Source: Neobacillus cucumis
GTDB lineage: Bacteria > Bacillota > Bacilli > Bacillales_B > DSM-18226
Reading direction: 5' to 3'
NCBI RefSeq assembly: GCF_016107705.1
Contig: NZ_JAEHGC010000021.1
Coordinates: 3,812 to 67,811, forward strand
Length of the DNA stretch: 64,000 nucleotides
Position numbers and translations under genes: made by a program. Below the pieces are notes generated by a model. The model saw nothing but the letters and a program-made list of their open reading frames with translations, was not told where the DNA came from and made no database searches. This document shows positions 37,281-46,321 of the stretch, one piece after another (the stretch's first letter is position 1; the number at the start of each line of letters is the position of its first letter).

Positions 37281-38186
37281 ATGTTTTATAAACCCCGCCC
37301 TGTACCAATTGATTTAATTAAAATGCGGTCGTTACATGCACGGATGAATTTAACCCCAACGGAGAGAAAGTACTATTTAAACCGTGAAAAGGGTTTTGAA
37401 GGGGAAGTGATTTTTGACAAATTAACGGAGAAGCTTGAAAGTGATTGTTTAATTTTAAATGATTTATTGTTTGAGTTAAATAACACAGAATTTCAAATCG
37501 ATACAACCATTATATTTCAAAATACGATTTCCCTTTTCGATGTAAAAAACTATGAGGGAGACTATTATATGACTTCGGACCGGTTTTACACCAAATCGGA
37601 TGAGGAGATTAGTAATCCTCTTTTGCAATTGGAACGAAGCCAATCCTTACTTCGCCAGCTCCTCAAAAGTATTGGATTTCAGATGCCTGTCGAAGCCTCT
37701 CTTGTTTTTATCAACCCCAAGTTCACCTTATATCAAGCCCCTTTAGACAAACCCATTATATTCCCGACCCAGGTAAATCGATTAATGAAAAAATTAAATG
37801 GTGTACCGTCTAAGCTTAATGGTAAACATACAATGCTCGCGGAAAAATTAGTTTCGCTGCATAAAACGAAATCACGAAATGCCAAATTACTAGCTTATGA
37901 GTACGGTCAAATAGAGAAGGGGTTCATTTGTGCCAAATGCCACTCACTTTCAGTTTCTGTGGATGGAAAGATAGGTGTTTGTAAGAATTGTGGTGCCGAA
38001 GAAGAGATTGAGTCTGCAGTTATACGCAGTGTTAATGAGCTAAAAATTCTTTTTCCCGATATGAAAATTACCACGAATCTGGTGCAGGACTGGTGTAAGG
38101 TAATTAAATCAAAAAAAACATTGAGGAGGATTTTGAAGGGGAATTTTAAAACAATTAAAAGTGGGAAGTTTTTGTACTTCGAGTAA
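37281..38186 (+). CDS. NERD domain protein with zinc ribbon
   Basis: 301 residues. A NERD (nuclease-related) domain spans about 35-150, with EGEVIFDKL, the DTTIIFQNTISLFDVKNYEGDY strand-pair and a VFINPKF strand. A four-cysteine zinc ribbon, CAKC (about 214-217) and CKNCG (about 236), lies in the C-terminal third. NERD proteins are often linked to DNA handling but biochemical proof is scarce. RBS AAAGG is 8 bases from the ATG. The 52-bp tandem array begins about 60 bases downstream. Confidence 0.88.
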   Translation: MFYKPRPVPIDLIKMRSLHARMNLTPTERKYYLNREKGFEGEVIFDKLTEKLESDCLILNDLLFELNNTEFQIDTTIIFQNTISLFDVKNYEGDYYMTSDRFYTKSDEEISNPLLQLERSQSLLRQLLKSIGFQMPVEASLVFINPKFTLYQAPLDKPIIFPTQVNRLMKKLNGVPSKLNGKHTMLAEKLVSLHKTKSRNAKLLAYEYGQIEKGFICAKCHSLSVSVDGKIGVCKNCGAEEEIESAVIRSVNELKILFPDMKITTNLVQDWCKVIKSKKTLRRILKGNFKTIKSGKFLYFE

Positions 38187-38248
38187 ATCTGGTTGGGTAA
38201 AGCACTCTAACTTGATAGTGCCCGTGATTGCAGTTTTTTCCTCTCTTC

Positions 38249-38872
38249 GGGCACTATGACCCCGCGATAGTTCCCGCTCTTCTTGACTTTTCTCCTCCAC
38301 GGGCACTATGACCCCCCGATAGTTCCCGCTCTCTGGATCTTTTCTCCTCCACGGGCACTATGACCCCTCGATAGTTCCCGCTCTCTGGATCTTTTCTCCT
38401 CCACGGGCACTATGACCCCGCGATAGTTCCCGCTCTCTGGATCTTTTCTCCTCCACGGGCACTATGACCCCGCGATAGTTCCCGCACTTCTTGACTTTTC
38501 TCCTCTTCGGGCACTATGACCCCTTGATAGTTCCCGCTCTCTGGATCTTTTCTCCTCCACGGGCACTATGACCCCTCGATAGTTCCCGCTCTCTGGATCT
38601 TTTCTCCTCCACGGGCACTATGACCCCTCGATAGTTCCCGCTCTCTGGATCTTTCCTCCTCCACGGCCACTATGACCCCGCGATAGTTCCCGCTCTCTGG
38701 ATCTTTTCCCCTCAACGGGCACTATGCCCCCGCGATAGTTCCCGCTCTCTGGATCTTTTCTCCTCCACGGGCACTATACCCCCTCGATAGTTCCCGCTCT
38801 CTGGATCTTTTCTCCCCCACGGGCACTATGACCCCTCGATGGTTCCTGCTCTTCTTCTTTATTCTCCCTCAT
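38249..38872. repeat. Tandem repeat array, 12 copies of a 52-bp unit
   Basis: GGGCAC(T)AT starts at 38249, 38301, 38353, 38405, 38457, 38509, 38561, 38613, 38665, 38717, 38769 and 38821: exactly 52 bases each time. Every unit contains CGGGCACTAT, a 9-base GACCCCNCG loop and ATAGTTCCCG, an imperfect inverted repeat able to form a hairpin, then a CT-rich linker (CTCTCTGGATCTTTTCTCCTC). End copies are the most diverged. Spacers are identical, so it is not a CRISPR. No open reading frame crosses it convincingly. Confidence 0.93.
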
Positions 38873-38885
38873 AGCCACCAATACA

Positions 38886-38921
38886 TAAAAAAGACCCCTT
38901 TCAACAAAGAAAAGAGTCTTC
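38886..38921 (-). terminator. Terminator after the ClC gene
   Basis: Imperfect AAGACTC.../...GGGTCTT stem followed by TTTTTT on the minus strand, just past the ClC stop codon. Confidence 0.6.
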
Positions 38922-38925
38922 AGCT

Positions 38926-40311
38926 TTATTCCCGCCGCGTTGGCCATTTTAGATGACCATGCCAATGTTTCTGCTGATGTTGCCAACGTTTAATTTTTCT
39001 TAAAAGCCCATACGATACGTGGATTTTTTCCTTTTCCAATGAAATCCCCGGTTTTAAGTACATCCATAAAGATTTCGGATAGGCTACCAATTGATCGGGG
39101 TATACACTTCGATGTCCAATCGTAATATATGCCGTGATGCAGGCACCGACTACATATATGCCAGTTAAACTGCCAAATAACTCAAAACCCATAAAAATAG
39201 CTGCAATCGGTGTATTGGAAGCAGCAGCAACTACGGCAACCATCCCCACCGCTGCGCCCAAAGCAGGATTCACTCCAAACACATTCGCCAGTACATTTCC
39301 GGAAATGGCTCCAATTACGAATTGCGGGGTAACAATCCCCCCATAGAAACCTGACCCTAATGTTATGGCAACAAAGAGAGACTTCCAGAAGAACCCTAAA
39401 TAGGGAACATGCTCGCCGCTTAAAGCTCGATCCATAAGTGGCAGACTTAGTCCAAGATAATCAGTCGGGAGCACTAAAATTAAAAGAGATAAAATTAGAC
39501 CACCGAAAAAAGGCATCACCGGCTTCCAAATATGAAACCGCAGCTGGACAAAATTAAAAATAATTCGTGCTTGTTCAAACAACTCAATAAATAACCAGGA
39601 AACAAGCCCACATAAAATAGCGATAATAATAATTTTAATAAAAAGACTCTCCGAAAAATGCTGAGAAATTTTTAAAGGGTAATAAGAATAGGTAATACCC
39701 CAAAACTTGCTCACTTCGAAGGAAGTGACGCCTGCGACCACAGCCGGGAAAAGAAAATCATGGCGTAGTCTTCCAATCGTCAACACCTCTACCCCGTAAA
39801 TTGCTCCAGCAATTGGCGTTCCGAAAACACTCGCAAACCCCGCACTCACTCCGCAAGCGACAATCCGTTTTTGGACCTCTGGGCTCAAGTGCAATAGTCG
39901 GCCGAATAAAGACGCCAATGATCCGCCAATATGTGAACAAGGCCCTTCCTTTCCCGCTGATCCTCCTGAGCATAAGGTAATTATGGCTGTTAGTGGTTTA
40001 ATCCACACCGTTTTGTAAGGCATGATGCCACCTTGCTCGTGAACGGCAGCAATCGTTGAGTCCTTGCAGGTTTTCGACGCATTTCGATAACCATAATATA
40101 AAATAAGTCCGTTTAATATACCACCAATAGGTAAAAGCAGCATTTGCATCCATAGCGGTATATGTACTGTTTGATTCGTAGAAAAATATAAGCCATGTAA
40201 AAAGAAACTGGCTCCAGTTCCAACAATCGCGCCGGTTATCGTTGATAATATAAGCCAGCGGATTAGTGTGGCAATCATGACAATTGGCTCAATATAATAG
40301 ATTTTCCGCAC
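38926..40311 (-). CDS. ClC-family chloride channel/transporter
   Basis: 461 residues with about ten to twelve membrane helices. The ClC filter motif GSAGKEGPCSHIGG is present with the gating Glu in GKEGP, and a later GSGFYGGIVTPQFVIG corresponds to the GxFxP region. The first filter motif (GSGIP, holding the central serine) is not recognisable; the equivalent region reads SKTCKDSTIAAV. I start at GTG 40311 (GGGGGTGA at 5 bases) rather than GTG 40320, which directly abuts GGGG. An intrinsic terminator sits about 65 bases upstream. Confidence 0.88.
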   Translation of the reverse strand: MRKIYYIEPIVMIATLIRWLILSTITGAIVGTGASFFLHGLYFSTNQTVHIPLWMQMLLLPIGGILNGLILYYGYRNASKTCKDSTIAAVHEQGGIMPYKTVWIKPLTAIITLCSGGSAGKEGPCSHIGGSLASLFGRLLHLSPEVQKRIVACGVSAGFASVFGTPIAGAIYGVEVLTIGRLRHDFLFPAVVAGVTSFEVSKFWGITYSYYPLKISQHFSESLFIKIIIIAILCGLVSWLFIELFEQARIIFNFVQLRFHIWKPVMPFFGGLILSLLILVLPTDYLGLSLPLMDRALSGEHVPYLGFFWKSLFVAITLGSGFYGGIVTPQFVIGAISGNVLANVFGVNPALGAAVGMVAVVAAASNTPIAAIFMGFELFGSLTGIYVVGACITAYITIGHRSVYPDQLVAYPKSLWMYLKPGISLEKEKIHVSYGLLRKIKRWQHQQKHWHGHLKWPTRRE

Positions 40312-40373
40312 TGCCTTCACCCCCTTTAAAAAAATATCACTATAGGATTAGGTTGTCTAATCCTTCCGTTTAT

Positions 40374-40412
40374 AAATAAAAAACACTATTCAGATAAACA
40401 GGAATAGTGTTT
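40374..40412 (-). terminator. Terminator-like hairpin in the ClC upstream region
   Basis: A perfect AAACACTATTC/GAATAGTGTTT stem with a T run on the minus strand. It lies between the divergent small ORF and the ClC start. If the ClC promoter is upstream of it, it would act as an attenuator; otherwise it shields ClC from minus-strand read-through. Confidence 0.6.
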
Positions 40413-40475
40413 CCACAAAAAGATCAGCTCATTTTCTCTATTTGTAATATATTAGACATATTAATCCCCCTTTTT

Positions 40476-40491
40476 CGTGACTTACGTCACA
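40476..40491 (+). promoter_or_regulatory. CRP/FNR-type binding site with class II promoter spacing
   Basis: CGTGACTTACGTCACA matches TGTGA-N6-TCACA with one mismatch. A candidate -10 (TAAAAT, 40513-40518) would put the start near 40525 and the box centre near -41.5, the classic activator position for FNR/CRP proteins. It lies 59 bases before the small ORF start. Confidence 0.6.
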
Positions 40492-40549
40492 TAGAAACTA
40501 GTAAAAATCACTTAAAATGATGTCAAGTTAAATCAAAGGGGGAGTTAAA

Positions 40550-40720
40550 ATGTTTGCTGCTTGGTTAATTACAATAAGTGTATTTTTAATTTGCATTTAT
40601 TCAACAAATATCATTATGAACGGATTAAAAGAAAAAGACCAATATGATTTAGCTATTTTACATTCTCAACTTGAAAACCTAACGATAGATCATAAAAGAA
40701 TCGCAAAAAAAATATCATAA
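40550..40720 (+). CDS. Small single-pass membrane protein, 56 aa
   Basis: A complete short gene: GGGGGAG, 6 bases, ATG, 56 codons, TAA, then a strong terminator. The protein has one N-terminal helix (about 3-22, MFAAWLITISVFLICIYS) and a charged, coiled-coil-like tail (LHSQLENLTIDHKRIAKKIS). The upstream FNR-type box suggests expression under oxygen limitation. No family recognised. Confidence 0.72.
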   Translation: MFAAWLITISVFLICIYSTNIIMNGLKEKDQYDLAILHSQLENLTIDHKRIAKKIS

Positions 40721-40724
40721 TAGT

Positions 40725-40757
40725 AAAAACAGCTTCAAATCGAAGCTGTTTTTTTAT
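40725..40757. terminator. Bidirectional terminator between the small ORF and mtlD
   Basis: AAAACAGCTTC/GAAGCTGTTTT stem, 5-base loop, with T runs in both directions. Confidence 0.85.
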
Positions 40758-40760
40758 ACT

Positions 40761-41903
40761 CTATTTTTTTAAATCATGATAATGTCTAATCACTTCTTGA
40801 GTAAGCTCGCTGTTTTCATCCAAGCCGCTTACTTCCTTAAGTACAACAGCCAACTCACTTTCTTTAATCATCGCTTGCAGTTTTACTGCCTCTTCATCTT
40901 CTGGATAATCAAAAAGTAGAGCGGAAGCAATTGCTTTCGCAAGATTTGTATAAGAAAGCCCCGCTTTTGCCGCTTCCGTAGCAGGTCGTACGAGGCGGTC
41001 ATTTGGCCCTAGTTTACGCAAAGGAGAACGTCCCACCCTTGTTACGGCGTCATTTAAATAAGCATTTTTAAAACGATTAATAATCTTATTAATATATTGC
41101 TGGTGCTCGTCCGAATTTAAACCATATTGATTAACTAAGTAAGCCCCGGTTTCGCCAAGAGTAGCTTGAACCTGTTTGACAATGGCTTCATCTGCTAATG
41201 CTTGATCAATGGTTGCTTTCTTTTCCAAATAACCGAGATAAGCAATGACCGCATGTCCTGTATTCACTGTAAAAAGTTTTCTCTCAATAAAAGGAGCAAG
41301 ATCAGAGACAATCTTCATCCCTTCAACCGGAGGGATACTTTCATTTGTTTCCACTACCCATTCATAGTACGGCTCAACAAGAACATCAAGTGATCCTTGA
41401 TTATTTTGGATCGGAACAATTCGGTCAACGGCGGAATTAAAGAAAGAAACTTTATCTTCTAACTTTGTTTTTGTCTCATCATCTAAGTGTTCAAAAATAT
41501 AACCCTTTAATAAATCTGTAGCAGATATTTGATTTTCACATGCAATAACATATAACTTTTCATTGTTCACTTTCACTCTTTGAGTTAAGCCCTTGGCAAT
41601 CAACGGAGCAATCCGCGGCAGAATATTGGGGCCAATGGCTGTTGTAAGGTATGCAGCTTTGCCAATCGCTTCCACTACTTCGACTTCCTGTGTCATATTG
41701 TTAAGACCGGAAACATTCGTAATTGTCATACTCTCCTGTTGGTCCTGAGCCAATTTAACTTGATACTGCTTTTCTTCATTTAATTGGTTAATAATTTGAT
41801 CTGCAATATCAACAAAGGTAACATGATAGCCGGACTGTGAAAACAGAGCACCAATAAATCCTCTGCCAATATTCCCTGCTCCAAAATGGACTGCTAGTTT
41901 CAT
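40761..41903 (-). CDS. mtlD: Mannitol-1-phosphate 5-dehydrogenase
   Basis: 380 residues. Oxidises mannitol 1-phosphate to fructose 6-phosphate with NAD. The Rossmann motif HFGAGNIGRGFIG is at the N-terminus, and the catalytic Lys lies in the long-chain dehydrogenase core (NTGHAVIAYLGYL; VGRSPLRKLGPNDRLVRP). ATG 41903 has AAGGA at 9 bases; an ATG three codons earlier overlaps the mtlR stop as ATGA but abuts the ribosome site. It is the last gene of mtlA-mtlR-mtlD. Confidence 0.96.
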   Translation of the reverse strand: MKLAVHFGAGNIGRGFIGALFSQSGYHVTFVDIADQIINQLNEEKQYQVKLAQDQQESMTITNVSGLNNMTQEVEVVEAIGKAAYLTTAIGPNILPRIAPLIAKGLTQRVKVNNEKLYVIACENQISATDLLKGYIFEHLDDETKTKLEDKVSFFNSAVDRIVPIQNNQGSLDVLVEPYYEWVVETNESIPPVEGMKIVSDLAPFIERKLFTVNTGHAVIAYLGYLEKKATIDQALADEAIVKQVQATLGETGAYLVNQYGLNSDEHQQYINKIINRFKNAYLNDAVTRVGRSPLRKLGPNDRLVRPATEAAKAGLSYTNLAKAIASALLFDYPEDEEAVKLQAMIKESELAVVLKEVSGLDENSELTQEVIRHYHDLKK

Positions 41904-41908
41904 TTTTA

Positions 41909-43999
41909 TCATTCCTTTATAATATTTGTGTGAAGATAATCCAAAAAGATTGCCTCTAATCTAATCCGAATCATCTCTTCATTCGATGATGAAAAAATTA
42001 AGATTGCCTCATTATTCTCAATTAAGCTTGTGCTAATCAAGCTTACTATTTCCTGCTCCCTTACGCTTAATTCCTCAGGAGCCAGCATGAGCAGTAAATT
42101 CTTCATATACATATCATTTCCATCCATACCTTTAACGGGTATAGGCTGCTTTAAATGGGTGATTTGAAAAATAAGCTCTTTTACGTTTTCATTTCTGCAA
42201 TGAAAAAGCGCCATCCCCGTTTCGGGTATTCCAAGTCCGCCTTTTCCTTCTCGCTCCTTTAATGAACTGATAACATCATCCGCATTTGTTAAAAGTCCTT
42301 TATTCTCCGCCAACTTGACCATTTCTTTTAATATTTGCTCATGACCGCTGAGAATAGGAAGCCGGTAGACACAAAAATTGTTTAAAACCGCCTTAATACT
42401 TTGATGGACATCCTGAAGTTCCTGTAAAATTCCCGAAATCGTAATACCCGTTTTATTGGATGAAGGGGCTGATTTTTGTAATGCCTTTAGATAACTCTTT
42501 TTTTCAGTGATATTCTTAATATTATTTTTTAAAAAATCCTTGATTGTCTCGATATTCTCTTCACTTAGGAGTGGGGAGACAATCATATAATCCAATTTTG
42601 TAAATGGAAGCTTTACTGTAGATATAATCAAATCATAACTACTGAAGTTTTCCTGTTGCTGCATTTCTTTAATCGATTTAATTTCAATCGAATCAATCCC
42701 GGCGATTTCCTTCTTAATTCGACTCGCCAGCATTTTAGACGTGCCAATACCTGTTGGACAAACAACCAAGGCTTTAATCGTAATATCCTCTTCCTTCATC
42801 ACCAAGGCAGAACCAAAATGAAGAACAATAAAGGCAATTTCATCCTCAGGAAAGGCTTCAATCTCTTTAAAGTAGGTTTCCACACTATTTTTTACAGCCA
42901 TAAACAGAACAGGATACTTCCGTTTGATTTCCTCTTTTAACGGGTTAAACGACCCCATTTTCTGTTGAAGCCGAAATAGCGAAGGCTCCATATGGGCAAG
43001 CAATCCTTGATACAAGGAAAAATCCTTCGTTAAATCAACATGAAGTTGAGAAGAAACATGTTGAATCAGATTTTTAATTCTTTTGCTAAGAACCACACTA
43101 TCATAAGGAACGATGTCTGCAGCCTGGAGTTTAGAGCCTTTTAGGATTCCCGCCAAAAATAAGATATCGTTATTCTTAAATTGAAAGGAAAACAATGATT
43201 CAAGTTCCCCGAGAATATCGGAAATCAGGTTATATTCTTTTGTTAATTCGTTAGTGAACTCTGCCTCTTCTTCCAAGAAAAAGAAAGCCTCTGCTCTTTG
43301 CAGCGTGATACAAATATGAACAATTAAACCAATATAATCACTATCAGCAAGCCTTTGCTGCAATTTGCTAAAAACAGTATTAACTACTCTATCAATCGCA
43401 AGTAAGTAATCGGGGTGAAAATAATATAAAATAAGATCCTGATGTGATTCTCCATTCTCTAACAAAAATAAACTCTCTATTAGTTCCTCGTTAAAATGAA
43501 CCAGCATAAAACTTGCCAAAGCTTTTCGCTTGTAGGCTTCAGAGCCTATAAGTTCAACTCCTACGCCTCTTTTTCGGGATAGTTGGATATTAAAATTGCC
43601 GAGCCAGCCTGTCAGTTCATCCAGGTATGTTGTTAATGTCGCAACACTAACGCCGAGATCAATGGACAAAGTCTGAATTTTATAGGATTCTTCCTGAATT
43701 AATGCGATGAGCAAAAGCAACTTTTTTTCCTGAGGAGTTTGATCGATTGGGTCGATTCCCATTAAATATTGAATTAATCGAAAAACTTGTTCGTTCTTCC
43801 CCTCAACCACCAAGCCTTTATCCGTATTTCGGACTAACTGAAGGTCAAAGGAATCAAGGACTTTCTCAATAGACTTTAAATTACGCTGGATGGTGCGAAC
43901 ACTGACATTTAAATATGTAGCAAGGGTTAATGCTGTATGCTTCCCAGATGTTTTGATAATCAATTCAATAATTTCTTTTTCCCTTGTAGTTATATACAT
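41909..43999 (-). CDS. mtlR: MtlR, PRD-type mannitol operon activator
   Basis: 696 residues: two N-terminal helix-turn-helix segments (about 1-115), two PTS regulation domains (about 180-400), an EIIB-like domain with Cys in VVCPTGIGTSKMLASRI (about 420) and a C-terminal EIIA-like domain (about 550-690). Its activity is set by PTS phosphorylation and it activates mtlA transcription. It sits between mtlA and mtlD. A strong 15-bp hairpin separates it from mtlA. Confidence 0.95.
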   Translation of the reverse strand: MYITTREKEIIELIIKTSGKHTALTLATYLNVSVRTIQRNLKSIEKVLDSFDLQLVRNTDKGLVVEGKNEQVFRLIQYLMGIDPIDQTPQEKKLLLLIALIQEESYKIQTLSIDLGVSVATLTTYLDELTGWLGNFNIQLSRKRGVGVELIGSEAYKRKALASFMLVHFNEELIESLFLLENGESHQDLILYYFHPDYLLAIDRVVNTVFSKLQQRLADSDYIGLIVHICITLQRAEAFFFLEEEAEFTNELTKEYNLISDILGELESLFSFQFKNNDILFLAGILKGSKLQAADIVPYDSVVLSKRIKNLIQHVSSQLHVDLTKDFSLYQGLLAHMEPSLFRLQQKMGSFNPLKEEIKRKYPVLFMAVKNSVETYFKEIEAFPEDEIAFIVLHFGSALVMKEEDITIKALVVCPTGIGTSKMLASRIKKEIAGIDSIEIKSIKEMQQQENFSSYDLIISTVKLPFTKLDYMIVSPLLSEENIETIKDFLKNNIKNITEKKSYLKALQKSAPSSNKTGITISGILQELQDVHQSIKAVLNNFCVYRLPILSGHEQILKEMVKLAENKGLLTNADDVISSLKEREGKGGLGIPETGMALFHCRNENVKELIFQITHLKQPIPVKGMDGNDMYMKNLLLMLAPEELSVREQEIVSLISTSLIENNEAILIFSSSNEEMIRIRLEAIFLDYLHTNIIKE

Positions 44000-44028
44000 G
44001 CTACCAACTCATTTCTGGTGATGTAACA

Positions 44029-44064
44029 CGAATAGAAAAGCAGGAATTGCTGCTTTTCTATTCG
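44029..44064 (-). other. 15-bp perfect stem-loop between mtlA and mtlR
   Basis: CGAATAGAAAAGCAG / CTGCTTTTCTATTCG with a 6-base loop. No T run follows on either strand, so it looks more like an RNA processing or stability element than a terminator; it could uncouple mtlA from mtlR levels. Confidence 0.65.
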
Positions 44065-44073
44065 TAAACTACA

Positions 44074-45984
44074 CTATTGATTTTTATCATTTAAGATATC
44101 CATGATTTCTTTTGCTGTTTTTGCCTCAACTAGTTTCTCAATATTGGCCATATCCGAGCAAGTAACGGCTATCCCCGATAAGATTTCAAGATGGGTACCA
44201 TCTTTCCCGGCAATTCCGAAAATCAACCGTACTTTTTGTCCATCGAAATCAACCCCGTTCGGAACCTGTAAAACAGTAAATCCAGAATTCAGGACATCCT
44301 TTTTTGCTTCTTCCGTGCCGTGTGGAATCGCAACATCATTCCCCATATAGGTAGAGGTCATTTCATCACGAGCGATCATGGCATCAATATAGCTTTCCTT
44401 TACATATCCTGCCTTAACTAGGGCTCTACCTGCAAAGCGAATGGCCTCTTCTTTTTTAGCGAATTCTTGATTTAAAAATATATTTTCTTCACGAAGTAAT
44501 GAATCTTGAGCATCATTGCCACTGTTTGGTACATTGTCTTCCGCGTCTTCAACTATTTCCTGAAGTCCAGCTGTTTCAGGGTTTTTCAAACGGTTCATTA
44601 AATGGTCGTATTCCGGGCTTGATAAGAAATTATCTACCGAAATATGATAGGCATTCGGCACTTGTTTCTGGGCTCTTGGTGTCAACTCTTCCTGAGTAAT
44701 AACAATTTGTGCATCAGATGGCAGGTTACTAATCGCTGTATTGGTTACAGCAATATTCAACCCTGCTTCTTTCACCTTTTTACGAAGAAGAGAAGCTCCC
44801 ATTGCACTTGAACCCATACCCGCATCACATGCAAAAATAATTTTGCTGACGTTTTTCGGAAATGTTCCTGGGTTTGATGCAAAAACGTTCGCAACAGAAC
44901 TTTTCTTTCCTTTCATTTCTTGCATTTTTCTTGCTGCTTCTTCAATGTCTTCATCTGTTTCCTTACCAGTTTTTACGATAAACGATGAAACTACAAATGA
45001 GACAATACCAGCTACGAGCACACCCGCAAAGTTGGCAATATATGCACTTGCATGATGGGGAGTAACAGCCGTGATAGCGATGATACTTCCCGGTGATGCA
45101 GGAGCAAATAATCCTCCGCCTAAAAGAACCTCTGTAAATACGCCGCTCATACCGCCAAGAATAACGGCAATAAACAACATTGGGCGCATTAAAACATAAG
45201 GGAAGTAAATTTCATGAATACCACCAAAGAATTGAATAATCGCCGCACCTGGGGCTGATCTTCTGGCTGTACCTTTTCCAAAAATAATATAGGCTAACAG
45301 GACACCAATACCTGGTCCTGGGTTGGCTTCAAGAAGGAATAAAATCGATTTTCCTGCTGTTTTAGCTTGCTCAACACCAATTGGCGAAAGGACGCCGTGA
45401 TTAATGGCATTATTTAAGAACAATATCTTTGCTGGTTCGATAATGATACTTGTAAGCGGCAATAACCCCGTGCTCACGAGCCAATCGACACCTTTTACAA
45501 GCCAGCCTGTAAATACGTCAACAGCAGGACCGATTGCTAAAAAGGCTAGAATAGCCAGCAACCCCCCGAGTATCCCCGCTGAGAAGTTGTTAACCAACAT
45601 TTCAAAACCAGCTTTGACTTTTCCTTCAATCCACTGGTCAAATTTCTTAATCACATATCCGCCAAGCGGTCCCATGATCATAGCACCAAGAAACATCGGT
45701 ATGTCTGCCCCAACAATGACACCCATTGTGGCAATCGCACCAACGACCGCACCACGCTGATCATGAACTAACTTACCACCTGTGTATCCGATTAATAACG
45801 GAAGGAGGTACGTAATCATCGGGCCAACCATTTTGGCAAGGCTTTCATTTGGAGTAAACCCAGTAGGAATGAATAGTGCTGTAATTAAACCCCAAGCAAT
45901 GAAAGCTGAGATATTCGGCATGACCATCGAGCTAAGGAAGTTACCAAACTTCTGTACTGCTACTTTTATATTAGATTGAGCCAT
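44074..45984 (-). CDS. mtlA: PTS mannitol transporter EIICBA
   Basis: 636 residues: EIIC membrane domain (about 1-340, GIHEIYFPYVLMRP), EIIB (about 385-470, phospho-Cys in FACDAGMGSSAMGA) and a fused EIIA (about 495-636, phospho-His in VAIPHGTEEAKKD). It imports mannitol and phosphorylates it. In B. subtilis EIIA is a separate mtlF gene; here it is fused, and no mtlF is seen. The start is ATG 45984 with GGGAAGAG; six upstream codons are dropped. Confidence 0.96.
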   Translation of the reverse strand: MAQSNIKVAVQKFGNFLSSMVMPNISAFIAWGLITALFIPTGFTPNESLAKMVGPMITYLLPLLIGYTGGKLVHDQRGAVVGAIATMGVIVGADIPMFLGAMIMGPLGGYVIKKFDQWIEGKVKAGFEMLVNNFSAGILGGLLAILAFLAIGPAVDVFTGWLVKGVDWLVSTGLLPLTSIIIEPAKILFLNNAINHGVLSPIGVEQAKTAGKSILFLLEANPGPGIGVLLAYIIFGKGTARRSAPGAAIIQFFGGIHEIYFPYVLMRPMLFIAVILGGMSGVFTEVLLGGGLFAPASPGSIIAITAVTPHHASAYIANFAGVLVAGIVSFVVSSFIVKTGKETDEDIEEAARKMQEMKGKKSSVANVFASNPGTFPKNVSKIIFACDAGMGSSAMGASLLRKKVKEAGLNIAVTNTAISNLPSDAQIVITQEELTPRAQKQVPNAYHISVDNFLSSPEYDHLMNRLKNPETAGLQEIVEDAEDNVPNSGNDAQDSLLREENIFLNQEFAKKEEAIRFAGRALVKAGYVKESYIDAMIARDEMTSTYMGNDVAIPHGTEEAKKDVLNSGFTVLQVPNGVDFDGQKVRLIFGIAGKDGTHLEILSGIAVTCSDMANIEKLVEAKTAKEIMDILNDKNQ

Positions 45985-46069
45985 ATGCTCTCTTCCCTTC
46001 ATTAGTTTTGTACCTTATCTTAATGGTAAAGGACAGAATATCCTCATTCAATAAACAAGAAAGCTAACT

Positions 46070-46090
46070 TTGTCGCGTATGGGATGACAA
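46070..46090 (-). promoter_or_regulatory. Candidate MtlR-binding site upstream of mtlA
   Basis: An inverted repeat TTGTC-N11-GACAA lies about 85 bases upstream of mtlA. It resembles the TTGNCACA-N4-TGTGNCAA site known for Geobacillus MtlR, with one extra spacer base. Confidence 0.45.
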
Positions 46091-46200
46091 ACATAGTTTT
46101 TCTCAAAATAGACCCACTATACGAAAGCTGCAAAAGGAACAAAAAAGTTTTATATCTTGTAACATTTACCCCGTGGAGTATATACAAAAGTTTGTAAAAT

Positions 46201-46247
46201 AAAAAACGCTTTCTAAGTAACAAAATGATACTTAGAAGGCGCTTTAA
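46201..46247 (-). terminator. Terminator after the TauE gene
   Basis: On the minus strand a GCGCCTTCTAAGTA/TACTTAGAAAGCG stem is followed by TTTTTT; it separates the sulfur cluster from mtlA. The rest of the 46003-46321 gap holds the mtlA promoter region and no convincing gene. Confidence 0.8.
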
Positions 46248-46321
46248 AGAAAACATAATTAGAATCGATCCTACTAATTTAATAATGCGGAAAAATCTGT
46301 AGAGAAAGATTTTCTCTAAGG

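Noticed and set aside
38249..38872. Possible CRISPR array
   Set aside because: Units and linkers are all the same sequence, so there are no unique spacers; no cas genes in the window.
46203..46220. cre (CcpA) site before mtlA
   Set aside because: The AGAAAGCGTTTTTT match has three mismatches at key positions and lies inside the tauE terminator stem.
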